In this document: positions 36,588 to 49,018 of the stretch, piece by piece
Numbering within the stretch: the stretch's first letter is position 1
Layout: the number at the start of each line of letters is the position of its first letter
DNA from: Pseudisothecium myosuroides
Lineage: Eukaryota > Streptophyta > Bryopsida > Hypnales > Lembophyllaceae
DNA length: 64,000 nt
Direction: 5' to 3'
Assembly: GCA_951799445.1 (NCBI GenBank)
Contig: OX637288.1
Span: 4,776,501-4,840,500, forward strand
Position numbers and translations under genes: made by a program
The notes under the pieces: model-generated
What the model was told of the DNA's origin: nothing
The model's input: the letters and a program-made list of their open reading frames with translations, nothing else
Databases searched by the model: none

Positions 36588-37495
36588 CCCCTAAAGGACC
36601 AACATGCCTTTTTTGGCAACATAGAATTTTTGGGCAGGTACGTGTGATTGGAGATTTGCATATTTTGGGCTGAAATTTTTATAGAAGGTGGGGACGAAGA
36701 ATATCTTTCATATGCACCAAATTTCATGACATTTGGAAATACGAGTCAAAAGTTATGGCCTAATATGTTGTTTGCTTCTCAACCTTGGGCAGTCCGGGCA
36801 GATCAGAAAAAATCACTTTTTTCAAAAATAAAAATTTGAAATTGGTTTATTAGATTTATATATACGTGGAAAGTTTTGAATCATTCCATTCTGATCAATG
36901 AGTCAAACATTATGAGGATTTTTAGTTTGCGGGCAGTTATGGATTGTCTACTCTAAAATAAACTTTGAAGTCGTTTATTTCACTCAATTTTCAATATTTT
37001 TCAAAAAAAATAAAATCGTAGGATGTAGATTGTTTATTACAACATTGCAACAATTGGGATTGGCATTTTTCAATTCCATAATTAACTTCTTAACAATTTA
37101 GTGTTTTGAACCATTCTCTACTTCTTTCTACTTACTATTTTTTTCTTATATGTTGTAGAATTCCAAATAATCTGAAAAAATTTCAAGCATGTAGCCAACT
37201 TGCCCTGTAGAATGAATCCAAAGAAGTACAACTATTTCGGAATTTTTTTCATAATAATCTGACCTTGTGAAGTGTAGCTGCCCGATTTTTTGCAGGGCCA
37301 AAAAAGGACTTTTGCCACTTCAAACCCTAATATCTTCCAATCTACACGATGGAATTTTTTGAAATCTTTTCCACATATTCTCAAACCAGAGTACTACAAG
37401 ATCCTACGATTATATGTGTCCAAAAATGATATTTTTCAAAAATTTAGTACTTGTACTAGAAATGGCAGTTGTGGAGCATTTTTGGTGAAAACATA
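36588..37495 (-). mobile_element. piggyBac-like element, copy E, one terminus worn
   Basis: Left boundary TTAA (36584-36587) then CCCCTAAAGGACCAACATG. The interior is a diverged, reversed relative of copies B-D (TAGAAATGGCAGTTGTGG, ACAAGATCCTACGATTATAT). The right end fades at about 37495 (TTTTTGGTGAAAACATAGTC) without the expected TTTAGGGGTTAA. Only 14 bp separate its TTAA from that of copy D. Confidence 0.65.
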
Positions 37496-37639
37496 GTCAA
37501 GGAACAACAACATAAGAAGAAATAATCCACGGTATTTTAGAGCTAACAATTTCAACACAAAAGTAATAAGGGCTAGCTTCCCACGTGTTGTATGCAGTTA
37601 TTATTATTCATCATCAGTTCCATCAGCCGATTCCCCCTG

Positions 37640-38077
37640 CCGGCCACGTCGTCTTAGATCCCTGCATCATCCTACGGTTACGTATGAACTCCACTCTCTT
37701 CCCCCCGCCCCGCCCACTCAGCCCACTCAGCCCACGAGCTTGAGGTTGCCCCGCCCCGCCGGTATTTAAAAAAGCCGGGACTCTCCCCGTCATACGCTTT
37801 CCGGCGTGAGTGCACGATCCCATGCACAACTTACTTGCATCATCGAACTTGCATCATCAATTCATCGTTCTCCTTGCTTGAGCCATCAGAACTCCAATTG
37901 CAACTGGACTTCCAGGATTAATTCTTTTTTCTGGGCTGCCAGGAATGTGAATTCAAGTCACTCTTCAGTTGCTTCACATCCGTTGTCAGCTTGTGGACTG
38001 TGCGAGTACCGCGGATCACCGTTGCAATTGTTGCTGCGGCTGCGGGACTTCGGGACGTTGTGCTCTGGCCACCCGCA
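37640..38077 (+). promoter_or_regulatory. LKR/SDH core promoter and first (untranslated) exon
   Basis: A GC-rich block with CCCCGCCCCGCC boxes and repeated CAGCCCACT is followed by a TATA-like TATTTAAAAA at 37763-37772, pointing to transcription on the plus strand from about 37795. The leader runs to a strong donor at 38078 (CGCA then GTAAGTAAG). The matching acceptor is TTTCAG at 39559-39564, 14 bases before the ATG, which makes a 1487-base 5'-UTR intron. Start site and splicing are inferred. Confidence 0.6.
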
Positions 38078-38310
38078 GTAAGTAAGTTACAGTACCTTCT
38101 TTTCTCTCCCTGTCTCATCCTTTCATTCTTTGTAGTTCTTGTGAATTGCGCGTCGCTACTTGCGCTTTTAATTAGATCTTCCAGTGCGTGGATTCAGATT
38201 CCATTGGGTGCTTCGTGAGTCTCCGTCGTTAATTTGTACTGGGATGCTCTGTTTTCGCTGTGGGAAAATCATGTCCATGAGAGTGCCTGTTGGGCACTCG
38301 GTTCTTTCTA

Positions 38311-38890
38311 TTTGGGGTTCCAATTGGGGTTCTGTCGTAGCTGCACTGCATTGCTTTGGGATGCCTGTAATTGATCGTGGGTTTTTTGACGATTTCCTGG
38401 GAATTTATCTTAATTGCAGTTTATTTTTGTTATTTTTGTATGTTCGAGCTTGATTTTCGAGGGCAATTTGAGTTTGTGATCATTTCCTGCTTCCGTGCTC
38501 TTTCACTGCTTCCCCAACAAATTGTGTGTGGCGGCAAAAAAACCAGGATTGCGAGGAGAGAGGAGTCTGGATGCTCACCAATTTCTGTTAATTCTGTTGA
38601 TTTGGGGTTTTAATTGAGCTGCTGTCGTTAGCTAAACCGCATTGTTTTTATTTGCCTGTAATTAGCCTAGTTTCTGGACGGTTTCCGAGGACTTTCTTTT
38701 TAATTGCTTTTGTTATTGAAAAAAATGAATGAGTTTGTTCAATCTTCGAGCTTTGATTTTCGAGGGCGATTTCAGTTTGTGATGATTTCCAGGCTCATTT
38801 CGTTGTTTCTTTACAAATTATGTGTGGTGACAGAAAAGATTGCACGCGAGAGAGAGGAGTCAGAATGCTCAATAGTCTTAATTGCGTTTT
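38311..38890 (+). repeat. Imperfect tandem duplication in the 5'-UTR intron
   Basis: Two units of about 290 bp. TTGGGGTTCCAATTGG (about 38312) and TTGGGGTTTTAATTGA (about 38601) begin equivalent stretches that share GCCTGTAATT, CGAGCTTGATTTTCGAGGGC / CGAGCTTTGATTTTCGAGGG, TTGTGATSATTTCC, AAATTRTGTGTGG and GAGAGAGGAGTC. The duplication is old. It lies within the presumed leader intron of LKR/SDH, a place where plant genes often keep expression-enhancing sequence. Confidence 0.7.
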
Positions 38891-39578
38891 GTGAATAGCA
38901 TCCTCATGTTCGAGAACAAGTGGTCGGAAGCTTGTAAGCCTTTATGTCATGTTCGTGTGCAACATGTTTCTTCTTTAGGGCTTCCAAAGAATACAGAGAG
39001 TCTTTCCGATAACTCGTGAATTTCCTGGTTACTCACATCGAATTCATCTGATGACAACAGAGCAACTTGACCCAGGGGAGCTTGACCTATTGCCAGTAAT
39101 AGGAAGCGACACCGTTGACCTGGAATGCTACCAACTGGTCCCTGAGGTGAGAGAGTGCGTCTGTATCCTTGATGCTGACTTTCGTGGATTCGAAAGTTTT
39201 GTGTTGCTGAATTTTCAAAACTACTCATCGATCGTGATATAATTCAAGCACCAAGTTGATACAACGCTGATTTGCATTGACCTGCAGTTGTAGAAATGTC
39301 ACGGAGAATCGCACGTCCCTTTGAATAATTAGTAATTGAATCACATTTCCCTTTAGTATAAGAGAAAATGCATCTGTCTGCGTACCTAGAACCCCTAATT
39401 CCTGAACGTGCCAAAAACGCAGAGTGGATACTCATAGAAGATTATTCACATGCTGGGGAATTGTAAACCAGAGGATCGACAATTGACTGATAGATGTTTT
39501 CATATTAACTCGTCGTGTGCTTGCAATAAGTCTTCACTTGTGTACACTTGGATACACCTTTCAGGGTATTGAAGATCA

Positions 39579-42500
39579 ATGGTAGGAATGGCAGACCAAG
39601 GACCACCGCGGCGTGGTAATGGGGTTGTCGGTGTGCTGAAAGAGCAAACCAACAAGTGGGAAAGGCGCGCTCCTTTATCTCCGCATCATTGTGCCAAGCT
39701 TCTTAAATCTGGGGTGAAACGGATTTTGGTACAACCATGTTCCAAACGCATCTATCAAGATGCAATTTACAAAGACTCGGGTTGTGAGATCACCAATGAT
39801 CTCTCAGAGTGCGGTCTCATTCTGGGAGTCAAACAACCCACGGTGCGAAAGGGCATCATTTTCTGCTTTTTGGATTTGATTATGGACGGTGACATGAACC
39901 GAGATTCGCGAAAAGAATAATTTATTGATTTTAAGTTTTTTCAACGTGGTGGGTATGTTTGTGTGATGCAGCCTGAAACCCTGTTACCAGACAGGTCGTA
40001 TGCTTTCTTTTCCCACACTCACAAAGCGCAGCCCGAGAACATGCCCTTGCTTGACAAGGTTTTTAAATTCCTTTCCTTTTTATTCCTAATTTGCTTCAGA
40101 TTCATCAGTTCCCAAAGTCTTTACAATAACGTGCATTGGGTTCTGATTTAGACATTGGTTGCGCCAGGTGCTTGAGAGGAGAATAACCTTGTTCGACTAC
40201 GAACTTATTAAAGATAGCAATGTGAGATGTGTATATTTTGGGCAATTTGCGGGATACGCAGGCATGATTGATGGACTTCGTGGCTTGGGCGAATGTAAGA
40301 AAAGAACGCAACCCTAAATGCCTGAAGAATCGTAGTTTTCTCAAAAGTATCGTGTTTTCATTAGTATTGTGTTTTGGGGGGATTTGAATGTGAACACTCT
40401 ATATGTGTGGGAGGTGTTAAGGTGTGGTTGATTTCATGGTGGCAGGGTTACTGAACCAGGGTTATTCTACTCCTTTCCTGTCCATTGGCTCGACTTACAT
40501 GTACACGAGCTTGAGTGCTGCGAAACAGGCTGTTCTTGCAGCTGGAGAAGAGCTCAAAAGTTCGGGACTTCCTCCAGAAATATGTCCTCTTGTGTTTGTT
40601 TTTACTGGCACTGGAAATGGTACGCACTGGCTATTCGTACCTGTCGTTTCAAAATGTTTGAGACCATTCCGAATGAGACTTTCACTTCAGAATAATGAAA
40701 TCAAACAATGAATGTGTGTTTTTGTGTTTGATACTCACAATGGATGATTCCTCGCGTGGTTGCAGTTTCGTCTGGAGCACAGGAAATTCTGAACCTGTTA
40801 CCTCATGAATATGTAGACCCATCCAGGCTTCACGAACTCACTGGCACTTCATCTTCAAAGGTTAGATAATAGTTTTCATTTTAGACTATATGATACTGGT
40901 ACTGAGTTTTATTTAATTATATCTAACCAAATTACAGTGCTTCTTTTAATCCCTGGAGTAACTCAAGACCTGTTCATTGAAGCTAAACGGAATAGCTGTT
41001 CTTAGGAGAGATTCAAACCAATTCCTTTAGTGCTTGTTCTGGGTGGCGAGTTCCTTGAGACCACTGTACTGATTTAAGATCCTGGTCCATTTCCAGGTTC
41101 CAATCAAAGGGATTAACTTCAAAGTCTTTGGTTGCGTGGTTTCGGCAGAGCACATGGTGGAACCAAAGGCTTCCTCCGGTCCTTTTGATAAGGTTTTGCT
41201 CTAGAACTTTTTTTGCATGACCCACTGTTCATCAGGTCTTCGCATTAGGCACTTGGGTCAGTTTATTTATTCGCAAGTTTATGGGGAGATCTCTCCCATG
41301 TACGTAGACATGTTAGATTCAGAAGTTCAGGCAAGTGCTTAAGTCTTCTAGTGAGGCTGTGGGACTGAGGTCCTCTGACTTGTGTTTTCATATGTTTTCA
41401 GCACCACTACTACGAACATCCAGAGGACTACTCATCAATTTTTGCAAAGACCATCGCCCCTCATGCTTCTGTCATTGGTAAGTGGAATTCTCACAGAAAT
41501 AATTTGCCTTTCGCTCTCAACACCGTTGCTGCCATCCTCAGTGTTCGGTCTCAAGGGTAAATTGGGTCCCTATTCATGCTCTGGTCTTTTGTAGTCTGTC
41601 TTGTTTGACACCAATACGGAAGGTGAGATACGGGTTTCTTGGGCTTGACGTTCTCATCTGGTTCTGCAGTGAACTGCATGTACTGGGAGCAAAGGTTTCC
41701 AAGACTGCTCACAAGCAAGGAATTGTTAGACCTGCGGAGAACGGGGCAGAACCGACTATTGGTCATAGCGGACATTACCTGTGATAAGGGAGGTTCTATG
41801 GAGTTCTTAAAGAAGTACAGCTCAATACATAATCCCTTCTTCAGGTTTTTGCACCGGCTCACCCTCAGAACGTTCTCGAGAACGTCCGATAGTAACAGAA
41901 ATTTTCTGTTCAAAAGACTCATCTTTCATGAAATTCGTGAAGTCGACACGCTTGTAGTTGAAATTAATTCAATCCTGCTACAAGTTCGTAAGTTCAACGG
42001 GTTTGTTCATCTTTCAGGTATAATCCCGAGGATGACAGTATTCAAAACGACATGGAAGGCGAAGGTGTACTCCTCATGGCCATCGACTGCCTCCCGACAG
42101 AACTTCCGAGGGAGGTGTGGCTTTCTGCTCCTTTAACTTTTAGCTCTTTGCATATGTGTTTATTGGTGCAATGTTAGGACGTATTAGAATGTCATCATTC
42201 AGTAGAGATGACAAGTTGTGTTCTGTTGTGCAGTCCACGAAGCATTTTGGGAATGCATTGTTCCCATTTTTGGTCAGTCTCGCTAACGCAAGGAAATTGG
42301 AAGAGGCTCCTGCTCCACTGCGTGATGCGTGTATTGCCCACGAAGGAAGCCTAATGGAGATGTATAAGTATATCCAGAAATTGCGCGAGGTCACTCCCTT
42401 GTACGTCTTTCAAACCATGATAATTTATTTGGTAATATAATAACCATTGTGCATATTATATGATTTACTGAAGTCTTGGAGACGATCGTATCCGGAGTTA

Positions 42501-45500
42501 TTTCAACCCCGTGAAGGCTCAAAAGTCCCAAATTGGACCTCTCGTATCTCTCGCTGATTTACTTGAATCAAGGTTCTGAAGCATGTCCGTGTTTCATTGC
42601 AGGCAAACAACAAATCTTCAGGAAATACAGGATATAAACACAAGCTCCTTGTCCACAGTAGTAAGCTCCACTTCTGCAGGAAAATGCTACTTCGTTACAT
42701 TGAGTTCCAGATGTTGTCTTCTTCTGTGTCTTTCCAAAGTTCCTTTGCATTTGCAATGCTTGCTCATTGCCGGGCTCTTGCTTGTATGGTATTATGATAG
42801 AGAGTTTTTAACAGAATCTTGAGAAAAAAGATGTTGTTTTGCCATTCTTTGGTCACTTCACAGGTTACCGGCTTTTGATTCTTTTGTTCTGAATGTGAAT
42901 GTGATTGTGAATTTCTTGACTGTAACTACTATTAATTCTGCACAACTGAATTTTCTTCTGTACGATGTCACATTGTCTTATCGTTGACGTGGAAGAGATT
43001 TCAATTGGGCTACAGGTGTCATTGAGTGGCCACTTGTTCGATCAACATCTCATCAATGAGGCTCTTGACGTAATCTGTTCCGGAGGAGGTCGCTACCGGC
43101 TTGCAACTTGGGAGCTTGGGCAGTCAGACGACGAGACCTCCCATGCCGATCTGGAGGTGACTTCATGATTACTTTCATTGTCCTTATCGCTGATATGGGA
43201 TACTTACTTGCCGTGGCCATGTTCGAGCTCCTTACTTGCCAAGTTGGCACGAGGGACATTCTGGACCATCTATGCCACCGTCAGCAGTCTCACTCGATGA
43301 CTCAGACTATTTGAACATGTCCTTATCTATACTGTACGAACTGACGTATTCACAAAGGCACACTCAACCCTCTGTAATTGCACATTCCCTGTGCATCTCC
43401 AGAATCTCTTATGAATTGCACAAATCTGATCGAAAAACGTCCACATGTCAAGGTTCAGAATGTTACAGTGCATCCTGAAGTCAATTGTCCCCCCCGAGGC
43501 AGTGCAATTAGAGAGGGTTGATTGCGTGTGGATATTTCCACTGTTCATCCTTTGAAGATGTTAAAGTGCTTTTCCAACCAGAAGAGTGGAAACATTCTGA
43601 ACCTTTTTCTGTGACTAAATGGTTCGCACAGGTTACAGCTGAGAGCAAGGAAGCGCTGAATACTATTGTTGAAAAGTTGGCGAAGATTGCAGTTCAAGGG
43701 TCGAACTGCAGGCACAGTAAAATGGAGAGAAGTAATGATGGGTCTGAAGAGGAGTCTGCTTCGAAGGGAAGATGCCAGGTGCTAATTTTGGGAGCCGGTC
43801 GCATGTGTGAGTCAGCAGTGAAGTACTTGACGTCAACAGAACGACAGTTTCGAGCCAAGAGAGGCTCTCCTATTGACAATGGATCGAGTGGGGAACGTGT
43901 TTCGGTGACGGTGGCTTCTTTGTACATTGAAGATGCTCTGAAGGTACCGACCTAAGCTTTGCCAACTCTTTGATGCAGATATTGAAGTAGCAACCCCTGT
44001 GATCTGAACCTATGGTTGTGTCCATGGTATTAGATCATTTATCCATGTGTGTTTGGGGTTTTCAGGTGGTTGCAGATGTGCCGAATGCATCGGCCATACA
44101 GCTAGATACGTCAGATGTGGCAAAGCTGGAGGATTGTATTTCCAAGGTAACGTAATCAATCCATGTGATTCAGACGTTGGTGTTTGAAATAAGCTGCTGT
44201 GGAGGTTTTGTATGTAGAGGTGTAAGATGTATTGGGCTTCGATGGCGCTTTACGTTACATTCTGTTTGCTTAGAAGGTGTTCACAGGGAGTACGTAGTCG
44301 TGTTGGTTTTGGAATGAAATTCATATGTCTTAAGCAGGCAAAAGTCGTGATAAGTTTACTTCCTGCGGATCTCCATATTCCTGTGGCGATAGCTTGCATC
44401 AAGGTATGTCTCTATGTCTTTTCTACACCTTCCCAAACCTAAGTTCTTGAATACAGAAGTCTTGGATTCGAACTCATCTATTTATATTTATTAGGTTGAC
44501 AACAAGAACACATAATTTAAATCGGCTAGGTTCCTCGGAAGAGCCCATAGCTGTAGAGCCATTTTTGTCCGTCTCTCAATGCGACACCCTGATGTTATTC
44601 ACTAAATTGTTGCATTCACTGTTAACACGGAGTTATTTACTTACTCTTTGGAGGGTATAATTTCGTACAAATTTTTGCTCAGGGTTTTGATTCGAATTGA
44701 GGATCACTTTAGGTTCGTGTGACGGACCTAGAGTTAAAGAATTCAAGTATTGACTATTCCAAGTTTGTTGAATTTATTGAACCTTGTCGCGGCTCAAATT
44801 CTATTGTGGACCATGCAGTTCAAGAAGCATCTAGTGACAGCGAGTTATGTGAGTGAAGCCATGCAAGCCCTGGATGGGAAAGCTAAAGAAGCTGGTGTGA
44901 CCCTGCTTTGTGAAATGGGTCTGGATCCTGGCATTGGTATTCACTTAACTGGGTGATTTAGTGATTGCCGTATCTCTGGGGATTCATGTACATGTAGCTT
45001 TTTCTTTTCTAACTTTTTCTTTCATAACAAATTTCCTTAAAAAGCTCAGTTTTTCCCAACTATTCTGTTCCTCTTCGCAGATCACTTGATGGCGATGAAG
45101 ATGATAGACTCGGCACACAAGCGAGGGGGTCGTGTGCAGGCTTTTGTTTCTTACTGTGGAGGTCTTCCAGCCCCAGAAGCTGCAAACAACCCGCTTGGTT
45201 ACAAGTTCAGGTTTGTAGATCTCAGCGTGGAACTTTGTGGGTAATTTGAGGCGCTCGGGAGAATGCTCTGTTGTCTGTAGCGTGTGCGTCTGAATCAGTT
45301 TCTCATAAGCAACCTTCTACGCCTCTTAGTGATCACTGAGTGTTCTCTCTACATGTGGCAGCTGGAATCCTGCTGGCGCAATTAAGGCGGGACGCAACGC
45401 AGCTGTCTATCTGCAGGATGGTCAAAGAATTGAAGTTCCTGGTATGACCTTGAGGGTCTCCCTTCCGTCAATCACCAATTAAGTAAACTATAATTTGAAT

Positions 45501-47282
45501 TTGTTGTATACTTTGGTTTAATATTTAATCAATGTCCTATCGGAATAACATTAAGTTAACATTAATAACTTCGTCAATCGGAGGTCTTTTGAGACCAGGC
45601 TATCCATTTCCTTATTTGTTTTCAACACGTCGAATAAAAGCAACGCTCGCGTGCAGGTGAGAAGCTCTTTTCAGCAGCCCTGCCCGTCCGGTTGCGAAGT
45701 ACGCCAGCCTTTGCTCTGGAACGGTTACCAAACAGAGACTCTCTCAAGTATGGTGATCTATATGGAATCTCTAAAGAAGCCTCAACTATCTTTCGGGCCA
45801 CACTCCGATATCGAGGGTTCAGTAAGATAATGGATGCGTTAGGTGAGCTTGGCTACTTTGATACGGAGAATCCCTTGCTGGACCCTAATGCTCCACCTGG
45901 TTCTGGTCCACCTACTTACAGCGTCATCCTCACTGCTCTGCTCTTGCAAACATTTCACAACGTTGATGAGTCGGAAGAGAGGAAGAAGTTCAATGCTGGT
46001 GACAACAACTCGCTTGCACACGCATTGGCGACTCTTAATTGCTGCAAGAACGATACGTCTGCTGCTGAGAATGCTGCAACTTGCATAAGGTCAGTTGCTG
46101 TTCACTGGCGCTGCTATTAAACTGGGTCCAGAGGTTTTCGTGAGAAAATAAATCCAAGGGGTCCTTGAGTCCAATTATATAATGAATACCGGCAGGGAAT
46201 CACCAACTGAGACTATCATAGGATTCTGAAGTCATTCCTAGTGTATGTCTCCCTGATTACTAATTCGGTCGTCTCTTGAACAAACAGGTGGCTAGGCCTT
46301 GATGCTGAGGAGTCTGTTCCTGCATCTTGTAAAAACATTTTTGAAGTGCTCTGTAAACGAATGGAAGAGAAACTCACTTTTGGGCCAGATGAAAAGGTAC
46401 TGATCCTATTCTTCATTCTCGATTGCCGCGGCACCAAATATGATTATTGTTTGGAATGGTAATCGATTCAAGACTTTGTGCTTATCTGTTGAGATATCTT
46501 GGGCGCAGGATATGGTGCTTTTACACCATGAGTTGGACGTTGTCTTTGACGGCAGCAAAGAGCGGCATACGGCAACATTGTTAGCGTTTGGGGAATCCGT
46601 GGATAGTTGTGGTTCCGGAAGGCCGGAGTCAGCTATGGCGCGAACTGTTGGTATTCCAGCAGCAATTGCAGCTGAGGTAAGAAGGGATGAATTGAGCACC
46701 AATTAACTACCTCATTGTGTCGGCTTGATATGTCATTCAATCAACTGAATTCATAAGATAATAATGAACCCTTGGATTCTTATACTTTTAAACATTCATC
46801 AACTCCGAACATGTCTTTCTAGTACTTCTACTTTCAGTGTTCTACCACCTTCCACTTTGAAATTGCATTAAAAGTTCATACGTTATAATCCAAATATGAT
46901 CTCAACGGATTTGACTCTCGTACTAAAGATCTCTCCACAGCTCTATAGATCTTCGAGAATTCACACTCCCACATTTTTCTTTAAATGCTAAAATTGATGC
47001 AAATAGTATCCTCTACCTTTTATCTTATCTTCACTGACTCTGCTTCGCTGGAGCAGCTGCTGCTGTTTGGTGCGGTGAAGACGAGAGGTGTTCTGCGTCC
47101 ATTGTCAGCAGAAATATATGAACCAGGTACAATGACAAATCTGTTTGATTTCCGACCCAAATTCTTGTTAAGTGAGAAGCTCTTTGTATTGCCCATATAC
47201 TAATCTGATCTCTTCTTCTGCAGCTCTGGAGATTCTGGAGGCAATGAAGCTGCCGTTGGTTGAACACGTGGAGGTATTGTAG
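39579..47282 (+). CDS. LKR/SDH: Bifunctional lysine-ketoglutarate reductase / saccharopine dehydrogenase
   Basis: Coding exons: 39579-39842, 39972-40058, 40168-40294, 40446-40619, 40766-40860, 41097-41192, 41402-41477, 41670-41844, 42018-42114, 42234-42400, 42603-42660, 43016-43156, 43632-43943, 44066-44146, 44338-44403, 44819-44936, 45081-45210, 45362-45441, 45657-46089, 46288-46396, 46509-46676, 47057-47126, 47224-47282. Phases agree throughout and give 1060 aa, against about 1064 in Arabidopsis. The N-terminal half is LKR ([42 protein letters not shown]), which condenses lysine with 2-oxoglutarate to saccharopine. The C-terminal half is SDH, starting with the nucleotide-binding VLILGAGRM at about residues 569-577, then [30 protein letters not shown] and KTRGVLRPL; it yields aminoadipic semialdehyde and glutamate. 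The enzyme is cytosolic in plants. MVGMADQ offers two nearby starts. A MITE lies in the intron between exons 21 and 22. Confidence 0.97.
46800..47020. mobile_element. Intronic MITE, family H copy 3 (in LKR/SDH intron)
   Basis: The right end AAATAGTATCCTCTACCTTT matches the other two intronic copies. The interior shares ATGATCTCAACGGATTTG (ARP5 copy: TTGATCTCAACAGATTTG), ACTAAAGATCTCTCCACAGC and TTTAAATGCTAAAAT. The left terminus cannot be found, so the copy looks 5'-truncated or worn. Confidence 0.6.
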
Positions 47283-47624
47283 ACCAAAGGAAGACACCCA
47301 TTCTATCAATTTAACTTATTGGATTTGAATTGTATTGACGTGAAGTGTACATAGTGATATCCGGATTTAGAGAACCTTCCAGTTAGAAATGTTGACGTAC
47401 CTTATAAATTTGAACATGATGACATCATGTGATCGTCATGGATGAGACCAGATCCGAGCAAAACTTGCAAGTTCAGGTGAAATGAAAATAGACTTTGGCG
47501 ATGCCAGTAAGCCAGTTACTGGCCTGGAAGTCGTTGAAAGTGTCACCTAGTTATTGAAAATAGGAAAACAAATTCTCCACTCTTAACCCTGTAACACTCC
47601 TGTGTACTGTACACTAAGTGTATG
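47283..47624 (+). other. LKR/SDH 3' UTR and downstream spacer
   Basis: Follows the TAG stop at 47280-47282. No polyadenylation site can be fixed by eye, and no other gene is seen. Confidence 0.45.
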
Positions 47625-48310
47625 ATGTGTCTGATGGATGATTTCATCTAAGATTGTTGGATGGAAAAAATGTTTTTTTGTCTAATTTTTGTTGCTGTTG
47701 AAGGTACTTGAGTACATTTTCAGTGAATAATATTCCTAATTCCTTCATTATGGTATTATTGACTTTTTTAAAGAAAAAGATGCTCAATCCATGGATCACC
47801 CTTGTAGTGCTATTTACTCTTGATGTAAATTTCAGCCATAAAAATGATTAAAATGATGTTTTTTGAATTTGAGTGCAACTAATGAAATGAAGTTTAAGTT
47901 TTTGGTACCGTTGGAAAATTTCAAAAATTCTTAAATTTCAATACTTTTATAGCACTATGAACTTTGGGCCCGTAACTTAAACTTCATTTCATTAGTTGCA
48001 CTCAATGTATATTATAGTGTAGAGCATCATGGTATAAACCAAAATGACCGTGTCATTTTGGTTTATACCATGATGCTCTATACTATAATATACATTTATG
48101 GTGAAAATTTCGAAAATTTCAAGTATATTTTTTATTTATTTGATATGAATTTTTTACATTTTTTTCTTAAAAAACTCATAGTAATTTCAAATTTCTCCAA
48201 AAAATTTGAAAATTTTATGATTTGTAGTGTACATATGACTTCATCTTCAAAAAATAAATATAAATTTTTTCATTCATATCTAGTTGCAAAATGCTAGCAC
48301 ACAGAGTGAT
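47625..48310. repeat. Foldback element family J, copy 2, with two stacked hairpins
   Basis: Colinear with 32610-33610 but about 300 bases shorter. It contains a perfect 32-bp inverted repeat (47869-47900 with 47974-48005, 73-base loop), directly followed by a 44-bp inverted repeat (48005-48048 with 48052-48095, 43 of 44 pairs, loop of three bases CGT). Termini of the whole element are not resolved. Non-coding. Confidence 0.75.
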
Positions 48311-48793
48311 GGACATTGAGGTTTGATGTAATCAAATAGAGTGATTAAGATTTTTCATTGTATTTTGAAAACCTATGTTATTTGACTCTTGAAGGACACT
48401 GAGGGCGAAAGAATAACTTCATTGTTTCACATTGTATTTTAAGAACCTATGTTGTTTAACCCTTGAAGGCCCTTGAGATCGAAAGAGTGACTTCATTGTT
48501 CACTATAGAAACAAAGAAAGTACATATTTGTCCAATAATGAGAGCAATTTTGGTTACTACCTTTGTCATGGGGGGCTACATCTTTTAAAGGTTAAGGTTT
48601 AAATTTTGCCCATTCATGTGGTGAAGGTCTATAAAAAAATTTTAACTTAAAAGATTCTATTATAAAAAAAATTGTAAAAGAATTTTCTATTGTTGTGGTA
48701 TGATAACACTTTCTTGGATTGTTTGTTCAATGACATATTAGTAGTGAAAAAAGGAAATCATACATTACAAAAAATCTAAACCTAAACAAGACC

Positions 48794-49018
48794 GTTTGAC
48801 TTTTGGCCGTGGTGCAATGACAGGGGAATTTTAAAAAAATAATAAAAAAATAATAAATAATTTTTAAAAAATATTTATTTTGAATTAAAAAATTAAAAAA
48901 TATTTTTGAAATCGCTAGTTTGATGTGGCACTACTACTGATCATGTGGGCTTGATTTTTATTTATTTATTTTAATTTTTTTTCCGGTAATACATTGCAGC
49001 ATGTAATCAAACGGCCTT
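48794..49018. mobile_element. MITE with CCGTTTGA termini (family L)
   Basis: The left end CCGTTTGACTTTTGGCC is inverted on the right as GGCCGTTTGATTACATG. The AT-rich centre contains TTTGATGTGGCAC, resembling the TGATGTGGTGTTGACGTGGC core of the family K element at 51232. No coding capacity and no clear target duplication. Confidence 0.55.
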
